From a bacterium (GTDB lineage Bacteria > Bacillota > Bacilli > Lactobacillales > Streptococcaceae): a stretch of DNA of 64,000 nt. The stretch is from positions 248,001 to 312,000 of the forward strand of contig CAJNBW010000001.1 of the NCBI GenBank assembly GCA_905221105.1, in the 5' to 3' direction. Every line of letters begins with the position of its first letter. Position 1 is the first letter of the stretch. This document shows positions 53,950-63,858 of this stretch, in pieces. The notes below the pieces were generated by a model. That model was not told the DNA's origin and searched no databases. It saw only the letters and a list, made by a program, of their open reading frames with translations. The position numbers were made by a program, and so were the translations under genes.

Positions 53950-56900
53950 TTAGTCTTCTTTCTTCTTGCGAGCTACAAGACCAAATCCGCTCAATACTCC
54001 GAGAAGTCCAAGTGCTGCTAGGCTAGCATTGTCTTCTGTACCAGTATTTGGCAATTCACGTTTAGCTTCAGCTTCTTTAGATACTGTAGCTTGTGCTTCT
54101 TGTACTGATTGCTCTGAAGTTACAGGCACTTCTGGTTTAGCTGGCTGTTCAGGCATTGCTGGAGTTGCTGGCTCTACCGGTTGTGCTGGTGTTTGAGATT
54201 GCACCTTACGGTAAACATTGCGAACATTTCCATTAGCATCTGTTTCTGTACGAACCAACTCGTAACCTTCTAATGGTTTACCTGGATGTGAACCATTTTC
54301 ATCCGAAATAATCAATTCACCATTTTCATCTACATAAGTTGTTAATACTTTTTCTGTAATTTGTGTTGGTGTTGGACTGTATGGGTTTACTGGTGTTGTC
54401 GATCCCTTCACTTTCTTGTAGATACGTTTGATTGTACCGTCAGGAAGAGTCTCTTCACCTACATACTCATACTCAGGAATATCCAAGATAGGCGATAGCA
54501 TATCAAATTCAAATCCTGGAATGATTTTTCCTTCAGTGTCACGGGCAATGATTCTTGGTTTTTCAACAGATGGAGTTGGTGTTGTTACTTTTTCGTAAAC
54601 ATGTTCAATATCTCCATTTGGAAGTTTCTTCGTTTCTACGAAGCGGTAACCTGGGATATCTTTCTTAGGTTTTTCTCCTTCTTCTGTTGATTTGACTGGA
54701 TTATTGTCTTTATCAACAGTAATTAGGTTACCATCTTTATCCTTGAATGTTGTAGTTACTTTTTCGTATACGTGTTCTGTATCTCCGTTTGGAAGAGTCT
54801 TAGTTTCTACGAATTTATATCCTGGAATATCTTTCTTAGGTTGTTCACCATCTTCAGTTGTTGTTCCTGGGATTACATTTCCATCTTTATCTTTGAATGA
54901 AGTCTTAACTTTTTCGTAGACATGTTCTGTATCTCCGTCTTCAGTAGTTCTAGTCTCTACAAATTTATATCCTGGGATATCTTTCTTAGGTGTTGTTCCT
55001 TCCTCAGTTGTAGTTCCTTCGATTACGTGTCCGTCAGTATCTACGAATGATGTAGTTACTTTTTCGTATACATATTCAGTATCTCCATTTGGAAGTTTCT
55101 TAGTTTCTACTACTTTGTATCCTGGAATGTTCTTAGGATCTTTTGTTCCTTCTTCTGTTGTTGTTCCTGGGATTGGGTTACCTTTTCTATCTACGTGTTT
55201 AGTTGTTACTGGTTCGTAGATATGTTTAGTGTTCCCTTTCTCATCCGTTTCAGTCTTAACAAGTTTGTATCCTGAGATTTTTTCTGATGGTTTTTTACCA
55301 TCTTTAGATGGGATAATTTCAGTTTCTTTGCCATCTTTTCCTACGACTACAAATTTAGTGTCAGGATGAACTGTTGGAGTGTAAGTAGCTTTAATAGTTC
55401 TTCCATTTTTATCTTTACGTACAACTTTTACTGGAGTAGCTGTTCCTACGAAGTTTGGTTCTGGAGTGAATGTTACTTTACCATCTTTATCGATTGTGTA
55501 AGTTCCTTCGCCTGGTACTTTCTTCTCAGTTGATCCATCTTTAAATGTTGGAGCTACTGTAGTATCTACATCACCTTTGAATACTGGAGTATTCGATTGA
55601 GGTTGTCCTTTAGCACCGTCAGATACTACGTTTTCAGTAGTTGTTTTACCTAATACGGTTGGAGTGTAAGTAGCTGTTACTGGTGTTCCGTTTTCGTCAA
55701 CACGTTTCACAGTTACCCCTGTCGCTTTCCCTACGAAGTTTGGTTCTGGAGTAAAGGTTACTTTACCTTCTTTATCAATTGTGTAAGTTCCTTCTCCTGG
55801 CACGACTACTTTACCATCTTTATCAGCACCTTCAAGAGTTGGAGCTACTGTTTCATCGATTAGCACTGTTACAGTCTTACCATTTACTTTAGTAGTTCCA
55901 GCTGTGAATACTGGAGTTTCTGATTGAGGTTTTCCTTTTTCACCAATTGATGTTACGTCTTTAGAACTTGGAGTTACTGGTAATACTACTGGAGTGTATT
56001 TAGCTGTTACTGGTGTTCCGTTTGTATCTTCACGTTTAACTGTTACACCTGTTGCTTGACCAGTGAAGTCTTTATTTGGAGTGAATGTTACAGTTCCATC
56101 TGGAGCAACTGTGTAAGTTCCTTCTCCTTCGATAGTCACAGAATCAACTGGGTCTCCTGTTTTCGGATCTACTAGTTTAGCTGGTTTATCAGATAATTCT
56201 ACAGTTTTTTCTACACCGTTAACTGTTGTTGTTCCTGGTGTAAATACTGGCTTACCTGTTTGAGTTGCGCCTTGTACATCAGTTGTTACTTGATCTTTTG
56301 AAGTTGGTGTTACTGGTTTAACGGTTGGTGTGTATTTAGCTGTTGCTGGAGTTCCGTTTGTATCTTTACGTTGAACTTCAACACCTTCAGCTTTTCCTGT
56401 GAAGTTTGGTTCTGGTTTGAATGTTACTTCACCAGTTTCTGGGTTGATTGTGTACGTTCCTTCTCCTGGTACTTCTACTGAAGTTTCATCAGTTGGTTCA
56501 CCAGTTTCTGGATCGATTAATTTAGCTGGTACTGTTTTGTCGATTGGAGCTTTTTCGTGTCCTTCAGTGAATGTTGGAGTTCCGCTTTGCTCTTGACCTT
56601 GTGCACCTTCAGAAGTTACACCTTTAGCAGTTGGTTTAACAGGCGTGATATTTGGAGTGTAAGTTGTTGTTACTGGAGTTCCGTTTGTATCTTTCGCTTG
56701 AACTGTTACTGGTTGAACTTTACCTGCGTAAGTTTTATTTGTCGGAGTGAATACTGCAACTGGATCTTTACCAGGTTCTTTTTTAAGAGTATATGTTCCG
56801 ATTACATTTCCTTCTGGATCTTTAGCTGATACTGATTCTGCTGGTTGTCCATTTTCATTTAATAATGTGTAAGTCTTTGGATCAATATCTACAGATTTTT

Positions 56901-59900
56901 CTGTTTTAGCTTTTGTTACAGGGTCTTTAACAACCGCTGATCCACCTGTGAATTTAACTGGTTGTTCTTGTGTTTGACCTTGAATGTCACTAGAGTTAGC
57001 TGGTTCTGCTTTTGGTGAAGTTCCAACTACTGTTGGTGTAAATGTACCAGTTGCTGGACTTCCATTTGTATCTCTACGTTGTACGGTTACACCTTTAGCT
57101 TTTCCTACGAAGTCTGGTTTTGGTTTAAAGTGAACTGTTCCATTTGGATCTACTCTGTATGTTCCTTCATCTGTTACAACTTCGTCAACTTCTTGACCTG
57201 TAGTTGGATCAATTAGTTTGGCAGGTACATTTTCATCGATAGGTACTTCTTTTTCTACATTATCAATTATCGCTTTACCACCATGGAATTGCGGTTTTCC
57301 ACTTTGTTCCGCACCTTGGATATCCGCTGTTGTTACATCGTCACCTTCTGGGTCAGCAGGAACTACTACTGCAGTGTAATCACCTGTTACAGGTGTTCCA
57401 TTTGTATCTTTACGTTGAACTTTGATTGGTGTTCCTTTTCCTGTGAATTGAGGATCTGGTTTAAATGTTACTTCTCCTGTTTCTGGATCTACTGTGTAAG
57501 TTCCTTCTCCATCAATTGTTACTGAGTCTACTGGTTGACCAGTTTTTGGATCGATTAATTTCGCTGGTTCTTTAGTATCAATAGGAACTTCTACTTCTTT
57601 TCCATCGATTGTTACTTTACCAGGTTTGAATTCAGGAGTACCTTTTTGTTCTGCCCCTTGGATATCTTTTGTGAATGTATCTACACCTTTTGGTGTTACT
57701 GGTTTAACAGTTGGTTTGTAAGTAGCAGTTGTTGGAGTTCCATTCGCGTCTTTAGCTTGAACTGTTGCTGGTACTGGAGTACCTACGAAGTCTTTGTTAG
57801 GTGTAAATGTTACTTTACCTGTTGTTGGATCGATTGTGTATGTACCAACTTCTTTTCCGTTAGCGTCTTTCGCTGGGATTGTTGTTTCATCAGTTGGGTT
57901 TCCAGTAGCTGGATCGATTAATTTCGCCGGTTGAGTAGCATCGATCTTCATAGGAACTTTAGCATCACCTTGAGTGAATGTTGGAGTTCCTTCTTGAGGT
58001 TGTCCTTGTGCACCTTCAGATGTTACAGGTTTTCCTGTTGGTTCTACTGGAGTAATTTTTGGAGTGTAAGTCGTAGTTACTGGTGTTCCATTTGTATCTT
58101 TTGCTTGGATTGTAACTGGTTCAACTTCTCCTGAATATGTTTTATCAGTTGGTGTGAATACCGCAGTTGGTTTACCATCTACAACTTTAAGTGTGTAATT
58201 ACCGATAACGTCTCCTGCTGGGTTTTTAGCTGGTACTGATGTAGCTGGTTGTCCACTTTCATCTAATAGTGTAAATGAATTAGTGTCGATTGGCACTTCT
58301 TTTTCAACACCTTCAATAGTTACTTTACCCGGTGCAAATGAAACTTCTTTCGATTGTTCAACACCTTGTACATCTGTTGTTTCTGATGGTGATGAAGTTG
58401 GTTTTACACCTACGATATGTGGAGTATAAGTAGTATTTACTTTAGTTCCATTTTTATCTTCTGCTTGAACTTTAGCTGGAGTTACTTTACCAGTGTAAGT
58501 TTTGTCAGTTGGTGTGAATGTTACTTCACCTGTTGCTGGATCGATTGAGTAAGTACCTACTGGAGTTACTCCGTCTTCAGCGTATGCTGGAGTTGTTTGT
58601 CCAGGTTGAACTTCATTTCCTTCTTTATCCAGAAGTTTGTGAGAGTTTTCTTTAATTGGCACTTCTGCATTTCCTGCTGTAAATGTAGGTGTTCCTTTTT
58701 GAGTTTCACCTTGTACTGCTGCTGAGTCTGTTGGTTTAGCTGTTGGTTCTACAGCTGTTACTGTTGGAGTGTATTTTGTTGTAGCTGTAGCTGTTACATC
58801 TTGTCCTTCTTTGTTTTGACCTACTGGTGCTGTTAATGTTACATCAACACCTGAAGCAGTTCCTTTAAATGTTGGAAGTGGTTGGAATGTTACTTCACCT
58901 GTTGTTGGGTTAATTTTGTAAGTTCCTTCTCCTTCAACCGTTACAGAGTCTACTTTATCGCCAGTTTCTGGATCTACTAATTTAGCTGGATAAGTAGCAC
59001 TTGGTGTTACTGGTGTAGCAGTATCTCCATCTGTTTTAAATGTTGGAGTTTTCTTCTGTTCTTTACCTTGAACATCAGTTGATGTTTCTGGATCTGCAGT
59101 GATTTCTTTTGGAGTTACCGTTGGAATGTAAACAGCATCCATAGTTTTTGTAGTAGTTGTATGCGTACCATCGTTGATGTTTTCAAGTTGGTTTTGAGCT
59201 GTTAATGCAGTCCATCCAGTAGATTCACCATTTGAGTCTACGGCACGCAGTACAATACCGTCAGCTTTACCTACGAAGTTAGCTTCTGGAGTAAATGTTA
59301 CACCTGTGTCTGTTACTTCATAAGTACCTTGACCTGCTTTAGTAAAAGTCTTAGTTAATGAACCATCAGGATTAACGATCATGACACCTTCAGTTTGAAC
59401 TTTTTTAGTTGTGTCTAGGCTGATTGAGTTATTTTCTTCAGCATAGCTGATTTTACCATAAGCGTTGAATGTAGTTTTACCGTTGTTAGAACCTAATTCA
59501 GCTGCATCAGCTGCTACACGGTTAACAAACTCGATACCAATGTTTTGTTTTTCACCTTGTTTACCAGTAGTTTCTTCATAGTCTCCACGTGGTGGGTGAA
59601 TTACTTGGATGTGGTTATCTTCTACTTCCCCTGAGTAAGCAATACCGATTGGTTTTTCAACTTGAGATTCTTCTGTAGCGATACGTACACGGAAGTTTAC
59701 AACATTTTTACTAGTATCTACTACTTGAGTGTTTTTAAATGTAAGTTCTACTTCTTGATTATTTCCTGTTACTGTAGCAATAGTAGATTCTTCACCTTTA
59801 TCAAACTTACCATTTCCGTTGAAATCGATAAATCCACGAACGTATGCTGGTTCTACAGTACCATTATAATTGTCATTACCGTTAGCTGAAGCGAGAACTT

Positions 59901-62019
59901 TAACTTTATAAGTATTCTCCGGACCTCTAACTAATTGTACTTCTGGACGACCTGTATCTTTGTTAGTATGAACGTTGTCAGGAGAGATAAGTTGATCTAC
60001 ACCTTCATCTCCAGTGTCTTTCGTATCATCTGAGTCAACACCGATTACACGAGTACCTGGTGCAGAATCGATATCAGCTTTCACTTTACCTAAGTATGGT
60101 TGTTGAATTTGTCGAACTTCTTTCGTTGTCCAGTCTGTTGTTTGTGTTTTTAAGTAGTGTTCAGCAATACCATATGATTCTGGAAGATCTCCGAAGTCAG
60201 AGAATTTAATACCAATCATTGAAGATTGGGCACCAGAAGTCATGATGTAGAATCCTAATTGTGATACATTAGCTGATGATACGATTGGTGTAGCCTTATC
60301 AGTATCATTGATATATGGTCCAAAAACTTGAGATCCTAAACCTGCTGTTGCCGAGTCAGGTGTGATAAATTGTTTCGCTTTGATTGCTTTAATTACTTCT
60401 GGTGAAAGCCATGATTCTACTCCCTTCATACTAGCAAAACCATTAAATATAGTACCCGGTTGATACACATTAGCTTTACCTGTTTTACCTACGATTCCAG
60501 CTAATTCCCACGGTGTACCGTTAGTCGTATAAATCTCTACCTCATTACGTACTTGTTGTTCCCCAGATGTCATCACAACCCCTGGTTGTACTTTTTTACC
60601 GTTGTATTCAGCTTCTACGTCAAATACTACCCCTGCAACTGTTCCGTTTTTCGGTTTTCCTTCATCATTTGTTCCTGAAAGGGTAGTTTTAGCTGTAGAC
60701 CCTGTGTCAATCCCTGTAGATTTAACCTCAGTCCATCTATTTTGAGGGGCAGCCCCAATACCACTTCCACCATTAGCTGGGTTAAAAGCATTGTTTGCAT
60801 TTTCTTCATAAGAAGCTGCGTAGTCTGTTCCAGCTACACGATTTTTATAAATTTCTGTTGAATGGAACGGTTTAAGAGATTTAACTGTTAATTTAACTTT
60901 ATAACCTGGAATTAGTTCTTTTTCATATTGTGATCCAACTTGAAGTTGTCCGTTATCTTTTAAACCTTTCCAAGCTGTTGTATCTCCTAAGTCAATCCAT
61001 TGGATTTGGTCATTTAGTTTCGCGATTTCTTTAAGTTTTGTTTTTACTTTAACATCTGCTAGTGACTCATAGTCACGATCTGCTAACCATTTTTTACCTG
61101 CTTCTTCAGATGAATCTTTAAGAGGAGTTGTTTGAGCATCTGCCAAGTTTACTGCGAACTTACCATCACGGTTAATTCCTGCATTTTTCAACTCGTTGTA
61201 GACTGCAAGGATTGATTCGTTGAGGCGTTCCAATTGAGCATCTACTTGCTCTTTTGTGACACTCTTATCAGCAAGAAGAGCCTTAGTTTCAGTAAGAACT
61301 GCTTGGTTTTTAGCTACCGCTGCTGTAACTGCTGCCTTGTTTTCTTCTTTGACATCTGCCTTAGCAAGCTCAGTTTCAGCCAATTTATTCGTTACTTCAG
61401 CTTCTGACGATACTTGTGTAAGAGTTGTTGTTGCTACTGAAAGAGCTTTTTCAACTGGAGTTGCAGTTTTTTCGGCTTCAGCTTTTGCAGCTTCTTTTTC
61501 AGCTGCTTGTTTCTTGTCGAAACCAGCAGTATTTGACTCAGTTACAACTGTGCTCAAAGCTGATACAGTTTCTGCTTGAGCATCTACATCAGCTTGACTA
61601 GCATCTGCTTTTGCAAGAGTTGCTTTAGCTGTTGCCAATACTTCCTTAGCTGAGCTTACTACTGTAGCATCTGCGTATTTAGCAGTTGAAAGTTTAGACT
61701 CTAAAGTTGCAATACTAGCTTCAAGGATAGCCTTGTTTACTTTCTTAGCGTCTTCTACTTTAACCTCTGGTTTAGCTTCCTCTACTTTAGTTTCTGGCTT
61801 AACGGCTTCCTTCTCTTTATTAGAATCCGCTTGATTTGCTGGGGCAGTAGCTGCAGCTACTGATGTTTCAGTACCTTGAACTTCCGTTGCTGATACCGCA
61901 CCGTTACCTAGGAACATCAAACCAGCCGCAATTGCTACTGATGCTGCACCAAAGCTATACTTACGAATACCGTAACGAATGTACTTCTCCGTTCGAAAAT
62001 CTTGTTGTTTGCCTTGCAT
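53950..62019 (-). CDS. Giant CshA-like fibrillar LPXTG surface protein
   Basis: A 2689-residue wall-anchored protein. Residues 1-44 hold a YSIRK-type signal (YGIRKYSFGAASVAIAAG). Residues 45-275 are helical, Ala/Lys/Glu-rich. Residues about 276-810 are non-repetitive, with a fimbrial-like part and a GEVED-type end (IAYSGEVEDNHIQV). Residues about 973-2218 are eleven CshA-type repeats of 95-125 residues, each with xVQGxxQ at the start, GTYTxxPxTGEVTFxP in the middle, and VQxKDTNGTPxTxxYTP at the end. Seven shorter MucBP-like units follow (GYKFVETKTLPNGDTEHVYEK type), then a Pro-rich wall stretch, LPNTG (2656-2660) and RKKKED. CshA relatives form fibrils that bind fibronectin and other bacteria; this ligand is unknown. 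The ATG at 62017-62019 follows AAGGAGG at 11 nt; a GTG three codons earlier is possible. Confidence 0.92.
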   Translation of the reverse strand: MQGKQQDFRTEKYIRYGIRKYSFGAASVAIAAGLMFLGNGAVSATEVQGTETSVAAATAPANQADSNKEKEAVKPETKVEEAKPEVKVEDAKKVNKAILEASIATLESKLSTAKYADATVVSSAKEVLATAKATLAKADASQADVDAQAETVSALSTVVTESNTAGFDKKQAAEKEAAKAEAEKTATPVEKALSVATTTLTQVSSEAEVTNKLAETELAKADVKEENKAAVTAAVAKNQAVLTETKALLADKSVTKEQVDAQLERLNESILAVYNELKNAGINRDGKFAVNLADAQTTPLKDSSEEAGKKWLADRDYESLADVKVKTKLKEIAKLNDQIQWIDLGDTTAWKGLKDNGQLQVGSQYEKELIPGYKVKLTVKSLKPFHSTEIYKNRVAGTDYAASYEENANNAFNPANGGSGIGAAPQNRWTEVKSTGIDTGSTAKTTLSGTNDEGKPKNGTVAGVVFDVEAEYNGKKVQPGVVMTSGEQQVRNEVEIYTTNGTPWELAGIVGKTGKANVYQPGTIFNGFASMKGVESWLSPEVIKAIKAKQFITPDSATAGLGSQVFGPYINDTDKATPIVSSANVSQLGFYIMTSGAQSSMIGIKFSDFGDLPESYGIAEHYLKTQTTDWTTKEVRQIQQPYLGKVKADIDSAPGTRVIGVDSDDTKDTGDEGVDQLISPDNVHTNKDTGRPEVQLVRGPENTYKVKVLASANGNDNYNGTVEPAYVRGFIDFNGNGKFDKGEESTIATVTGNNQEVELTFKNTQVVDTSKNVVNFRVRIATEESQVEKPIGIAYSGEVEDNHIQVIHPPRGDYEETTGKQGEKQNIGIEFVNRVAADAAELGSNNGKTTFNAYGKISYAEENNSISLDTTKKVQTEGVMIVNPDGSLTKTFTKAGQGTYEVTDTGVTFTPEANFVGKADGIVLRAVDSNGESTGWTALTAQNQLENINDGTHTTTTKTMDAVYIPTVTPKEITADPETSTDVQGKEQKKTPTFKTDGDTATPVTPSATYPAKLVDPETGDKVDSVTVEGEGTYKINPTTGEVTFQPLPTFKGTASGVDVTLTAPVGQNKEGQDVTATATTKYTPTVTAVEPTAKPTDSAAVQGETQKGTPTFTAGNAEVPIKENSHKLLDKEGNEVQPGQTTPAYAEDGVTPVGTYSIDPATGEVTFTPTDKTYTGKVTPAKVQAEDKNGTKVNTTYTPHIVGVKPTSSPSETTDVQGVEQSKEVSFAPGKVTIEGVEKEVPIDTNSFTLLDESGQPATSVPAKNPAGDVIGNYTLKVVDGKPTAVFTPTDKTYSGEVEPVTIQAKDTNGTPVTTTYTPKITPVEPTGKPVTSEGAQGQPQEGTPTFTQGDAKVPMKIDATQPAKLIDPATGNPTDETTIPAKDANGKEVGTYTIDPTTGKVTFTPNKDFVGTPVPATVQAKDANGTPTTATYKPTVKPVTPKGVDTFTKDIQGAEQKGTPEFKPGKVTIDGKEVEVPIDTKEPAKLIDPKTGQPVDSVTIDGEGTYTVDPETGEVTFKPDPQFTGKGTPIKVQRKDTNGTPVTGDYTAVVVPADPEGDDVTTADIQGAEQSGKPQFHGGKAIIDNVEKEVPIDENVPAKLIDPTTGQEVDEVVTDEGTYRVDPNGTVHFKPKPDFVGKAKGVTVQRRDTNGSPATGTFTPTVVGTSPKAEPANSSDIQGQTQEQPVKFTGGSAVVKDPVTKAKTEKSVDIDPKTYTLLNENGQPAESVSAKDPEGNVIGTYTLKKEPGKDPVAVFTPTNKTYAGKVQPVTVQAKDTNGTPVTTTYTPNITPVKPTAKGVTSEGAQGQEQSGTPTFTEGHEKAPIDKTVPAKLIDPETGEPTDETSVEVPGEGTYTINPETGEVTFKPEPNFTGKAEGVEVQRKDTNGTPATAKYTPTVKPVTPTSKDQVTTDVQGATQTGKPVFTPGTTTVNGVEKTVELSDKPAKLVDPKTGDPVDSVTIEGEGTYTVAPDGTVTFTPNKDFTGQATGVTVKREDTNGTPVTAKYTPVVLPVTPSSKDVTSIGEKGKPQSETPVFTAGTTKVNGKTVTVLIDETVAPTLEGADKDGKVVVPGEGTYTIDKEGKVTFTPEPNFVGKATGVTVKRVDENGTPVTATYTPTVLGKTTTENVVSDGAKGQPQSNTPVFKGDVDTTVAPTFKDGSTEKKVPGEGTYTIDKDGKVTFTPEPNFVGTATPVKVVRKDKNGRTIKATYTPTVHPDTKFVVVGKDGKETEIIPSKDGKKPSEKISGYKLVKTETDEKGNTKHIYEPVTTKHVDRKGNPIPGTTTEEGTKDPKNIPGYKVVETKKLPNGDTEYVYEKVTTSFVDTDGHVIEGTTTEEGTTPKKDIPGYKFVETRTTEDGDTEHVYEKVKTSFKDKDGNVIPGTTTEDGEQPKKDIPGYKFVETKTLPNGDTEHVYEKVTTTFKDKDGNLITVDKDNNPVKSTEEGEKPKKDIPGYRFVETKKLPNGDIEHVYEKVTTPTPSVEKPRIIARDTEGKIIPGFEFDMLSPILDIPEYEYVGEETLPDGTIKRIYKKVKGSTTPVNPYSPTPTQITEKVLTTYVDENGELIISDENGSHPGKPLEGYELVRTETDANGNVRNVYRKVQSQTPAQPVEPATPAMPEQPAKPEVPVTSEQSVQEAQATVSKEAEAKRELPNTGTEDNASLAALGLLGVLSGFGLVARKKKED
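55370..59110 (-). repeat. Eleven coding repeats of about 340 bp (CshA type)
   Basis: Each encodes one fibril module. Units starting KPVTSEGAQGQPQ and KGVTSEGAQGQEQ, and the two ending DTNGTPVTTTYTP, are closest. They differ enough that the frame is not a simple recent amplification. Confidence 0.8.
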
Positions 62020-62091
62020 GAGACCCACAACCTCCTTATAATTTATTTTATTGCGTTTTTTAATATCTTGAACATAAAAAAACTTCGGCAT

Positions 62092-62475
62092 TTTTAAACA
62101 TTTAACATAACAATGTTTTGTATGTCGAAAACTCTTACTTCAGATACAATTTAATGATATCACATTCATTTCTTATAAGCAAGCAATTCGACTTAAAACT
62201 TGCACTATAATAAATAAATTTTATATTTCAAACCTATTTTTCTTTTTATTACAATAAATATATTTTTTTTGGATATTTTTTGTTTATTAAGAAACATCAA
62301 ATTAAATATTTGCCAGTTTTTAACGAATGAACATACACCTGTTTTCAGAAAATATTTGGAAATTACAAAAACCAATTACTTTTACATCATTGCTTTTCTA
62401 CTGTATTCGTTTATCAGAGAGATTGTAATTTTTTTGAATTCTCCATAAAGGTGGAAAATAGCATAAAACCAAGAG
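62092..62475. other. AT-rich region upstream of the giant surface gene
   Basis: About 380 bp without an open frame and with long A/T runs. The surface gene promoter should be here, but I see no confident -35/-10 pair. No repeat or inverted repeat stands out. Confidence 0.5.
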
Positions 62476-62503
62476 ACAAAAAAACGAGCACTTTCGTACT
62501 CGT
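62476..62503 (-). terminator. Terminator after rplA
   Basis: Minus-strand stem ACGAGTAC / GTGCTCGT with a GAAA tetraloop, followed by T7. Confidence 0.85.
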
Positions 62504-62523
62504 TCTCTGATATAAACTACTGA

Positions 62524-63213
62524 TTAAAGTGAGTTTACGTCAACTTTGATACCAACACCTTGAGTAGTTGTGATAGTCAAGTTTGTTACGTAAGTTCCTT
62601 TAGCTGTAGCTGGTTTTGCTTTTTGGATTGTTTCGTTGAAAGCTTTGAAGTTTTCAACCAATTTTTCAGCTTCAAATGATACTTTACCGATGATTGCTTG
62701 AACGTTACCTGCACGGTCAGCACGGTAAGTAATTTTACCACCTTTAGACTCTTCAACTGCTTTAGCAACATCCATTGTTACAGTACCAGTTTTAGGGTTT
62801 GGCATCAAGTTACGTGGTCCAAGGACACGTCCAAGACGTCCAACAAGAGCCATCATGTCAGGTGTAGCGATAACTACGTCGAAGTCTAACCAACCGTCGT
62901 TGATTTTAGCAACAAGGTCATCTTCACCTACAAAGTCTGCACCAGCAGCTTTTGCTTCCTCAGCTTTTGCACCACGTGCGAAAACAAGAACGCGTGAAGT
63001 TTTACCAGTACCGTTTGGCAATACCATTGCTCCACGGATTTGTTGGTCAGCTTTTTTAACGTCGATGTTCAAGTTGTAAGCAACTTCTACAGTTGCGTCA
63101 AATTTTGCAAAGTTAGTTTCTTTTGCAAGTGCTACAGCTTCTTCTACGCTGTATGCTTTTGTGCTGTCGATTTTCTCAAGAGCAGCACGAAGTTGTTTGC
63201 TTTTTTTAGCCAT
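62524..63213 (-). CDS. rplA: 50S ribosomal protein L1
   Basis: A 229-residue ribosomal protein that forms the L1 stalk of the large subunit, where deacylated tRNA leaves. Family blocks are visible: [47 protein letters not shown], and [21 protein letters not shown] at the end. It follows rplK in the usual order. The ATG has AAGGAG upstream, and the 96-bp gap between rplK and rplA holds a possible L1 binding site. Confidence 0.98.
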
Positions 63214-63231
63214 TTTCTATTCTCCTTGTAA

Positions 63232-63258
63232 GTGGTTCAATCGATTTTCATCTCCCAC
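63232..63258 (-). promoter_or_regulatory. Candidate L1 autoregulatory site before rplA
   Basis: The minus-strand RNA would read GUGGGAGAUGAAAAUCGAUU and end in GAACCAC, closing a GUGG / CCAC stem around GAUGAAA, which resembles the L1 target that mimics 23S rRNA. Function is inferred from this resemblance only. Confidence 0.45.
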
Positions 63259-63310
63259 GTCACTTCTCGAAATGATGAAGTCTTGCGGGTTATATTGGGG
63301 GTGTTATTGA

Positions 63311-63736
63311 TTAGTCAACAACAGTGAATCCCATAGAACGAGCAGTACCTTCGATCATACGCATTGCAGACTCTACGTTTGCTGCGTTCAAATCTGGCAT
63401 CTTAGTTTCTGCAATTTCTTGTACTTGCGCACGAGTAACTGTAGCAACTTTAGTTTTGTTAGGTGTACCTGATCCTTTTTCAACACCTGCAGCTTTTTTC
63501 AAAAGAACAGCAGCTGGCGGTGTTTTAGTGATGAAAGTAAATGATTTATCTTCGTAAACTGAGATAACAACTGGAATGATCATACCAGCTTGGTCAGCTG
63601 TACGAGCGTTGAACTCTTTTGTGAATCCCATGATGTTGATACCAGCTTGACCAAGAGCAGGTCCAACCGGTGGAGCTGGTGTAGCTTTACCAGCAGGGAT
63701 TTGCAATTTTACAAGTTTTTCGACTTTTTTAGCCAT
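63311..63736 (-). CDS. rplK: 50S ribosomal protein L11
   Basis: A 141-residue ribosomal protein of the GTPase-associated centre. The N-terminal domain has [30 protein letters not shown]; the C-terminal RNA-binding domain has [25 protein letters not shown] and ARSMGF at the end. It is first in the rplK-rplA operon, with a consensus promoter about 80 bp upstream and an AAAGGAGG site. Confidence 0.98.
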   Translation of the reverse strand: MAKKVEKLVKLQIPAGKATPAPPVGPALGQAGINIMGFTKEFNARTADQAGMIIPVVISVYEDKSFTFITKTPPAAVLLKKAAGVEKGSGTPNKTKVATVTRAQVQEIAETKMPDLNAANVESAMRMIEGTARSMGFTVVD

Positions 63737-63790
63737 TTTTAAATCCTCCTTTGTGGTTTTGGCGGTAATTAGAGATTTTTACCTCCCACA

Positions 63791-63811
63791 AGTATGCTTT
63801 ACACATACTCA
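63791..63811 (-). promoter_or_regulatory. Leader hairpin of rplK
   Basis: AGTATG / CATACT stem with a TGTAAAG loop, just after the predicted start of transcription. Possible transcript stabiliser; role unknown. Confidence 0.3.
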
Positions 63812-63814
63812 TCT

Positions 63815-63842
63815 ATTATACACTATTTATCTATAATTGCAA
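63815..63842 (-). promoter_or_regulatory. Predicted rplK promoter
   Basis: TTGCAA, 16-bp spacer, TATAAT on the minus strand. Confidence 0.7.
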
Positions 63843-63858
63843 GAGAAAAGTTTATTTT

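Noticed and set aside
55370..59110. CRISPR-like periodicity
   Set aside because: Repeats are 340 bp, in frame and diverged, and encode protein modules; no short direct repeats with unique spacers.
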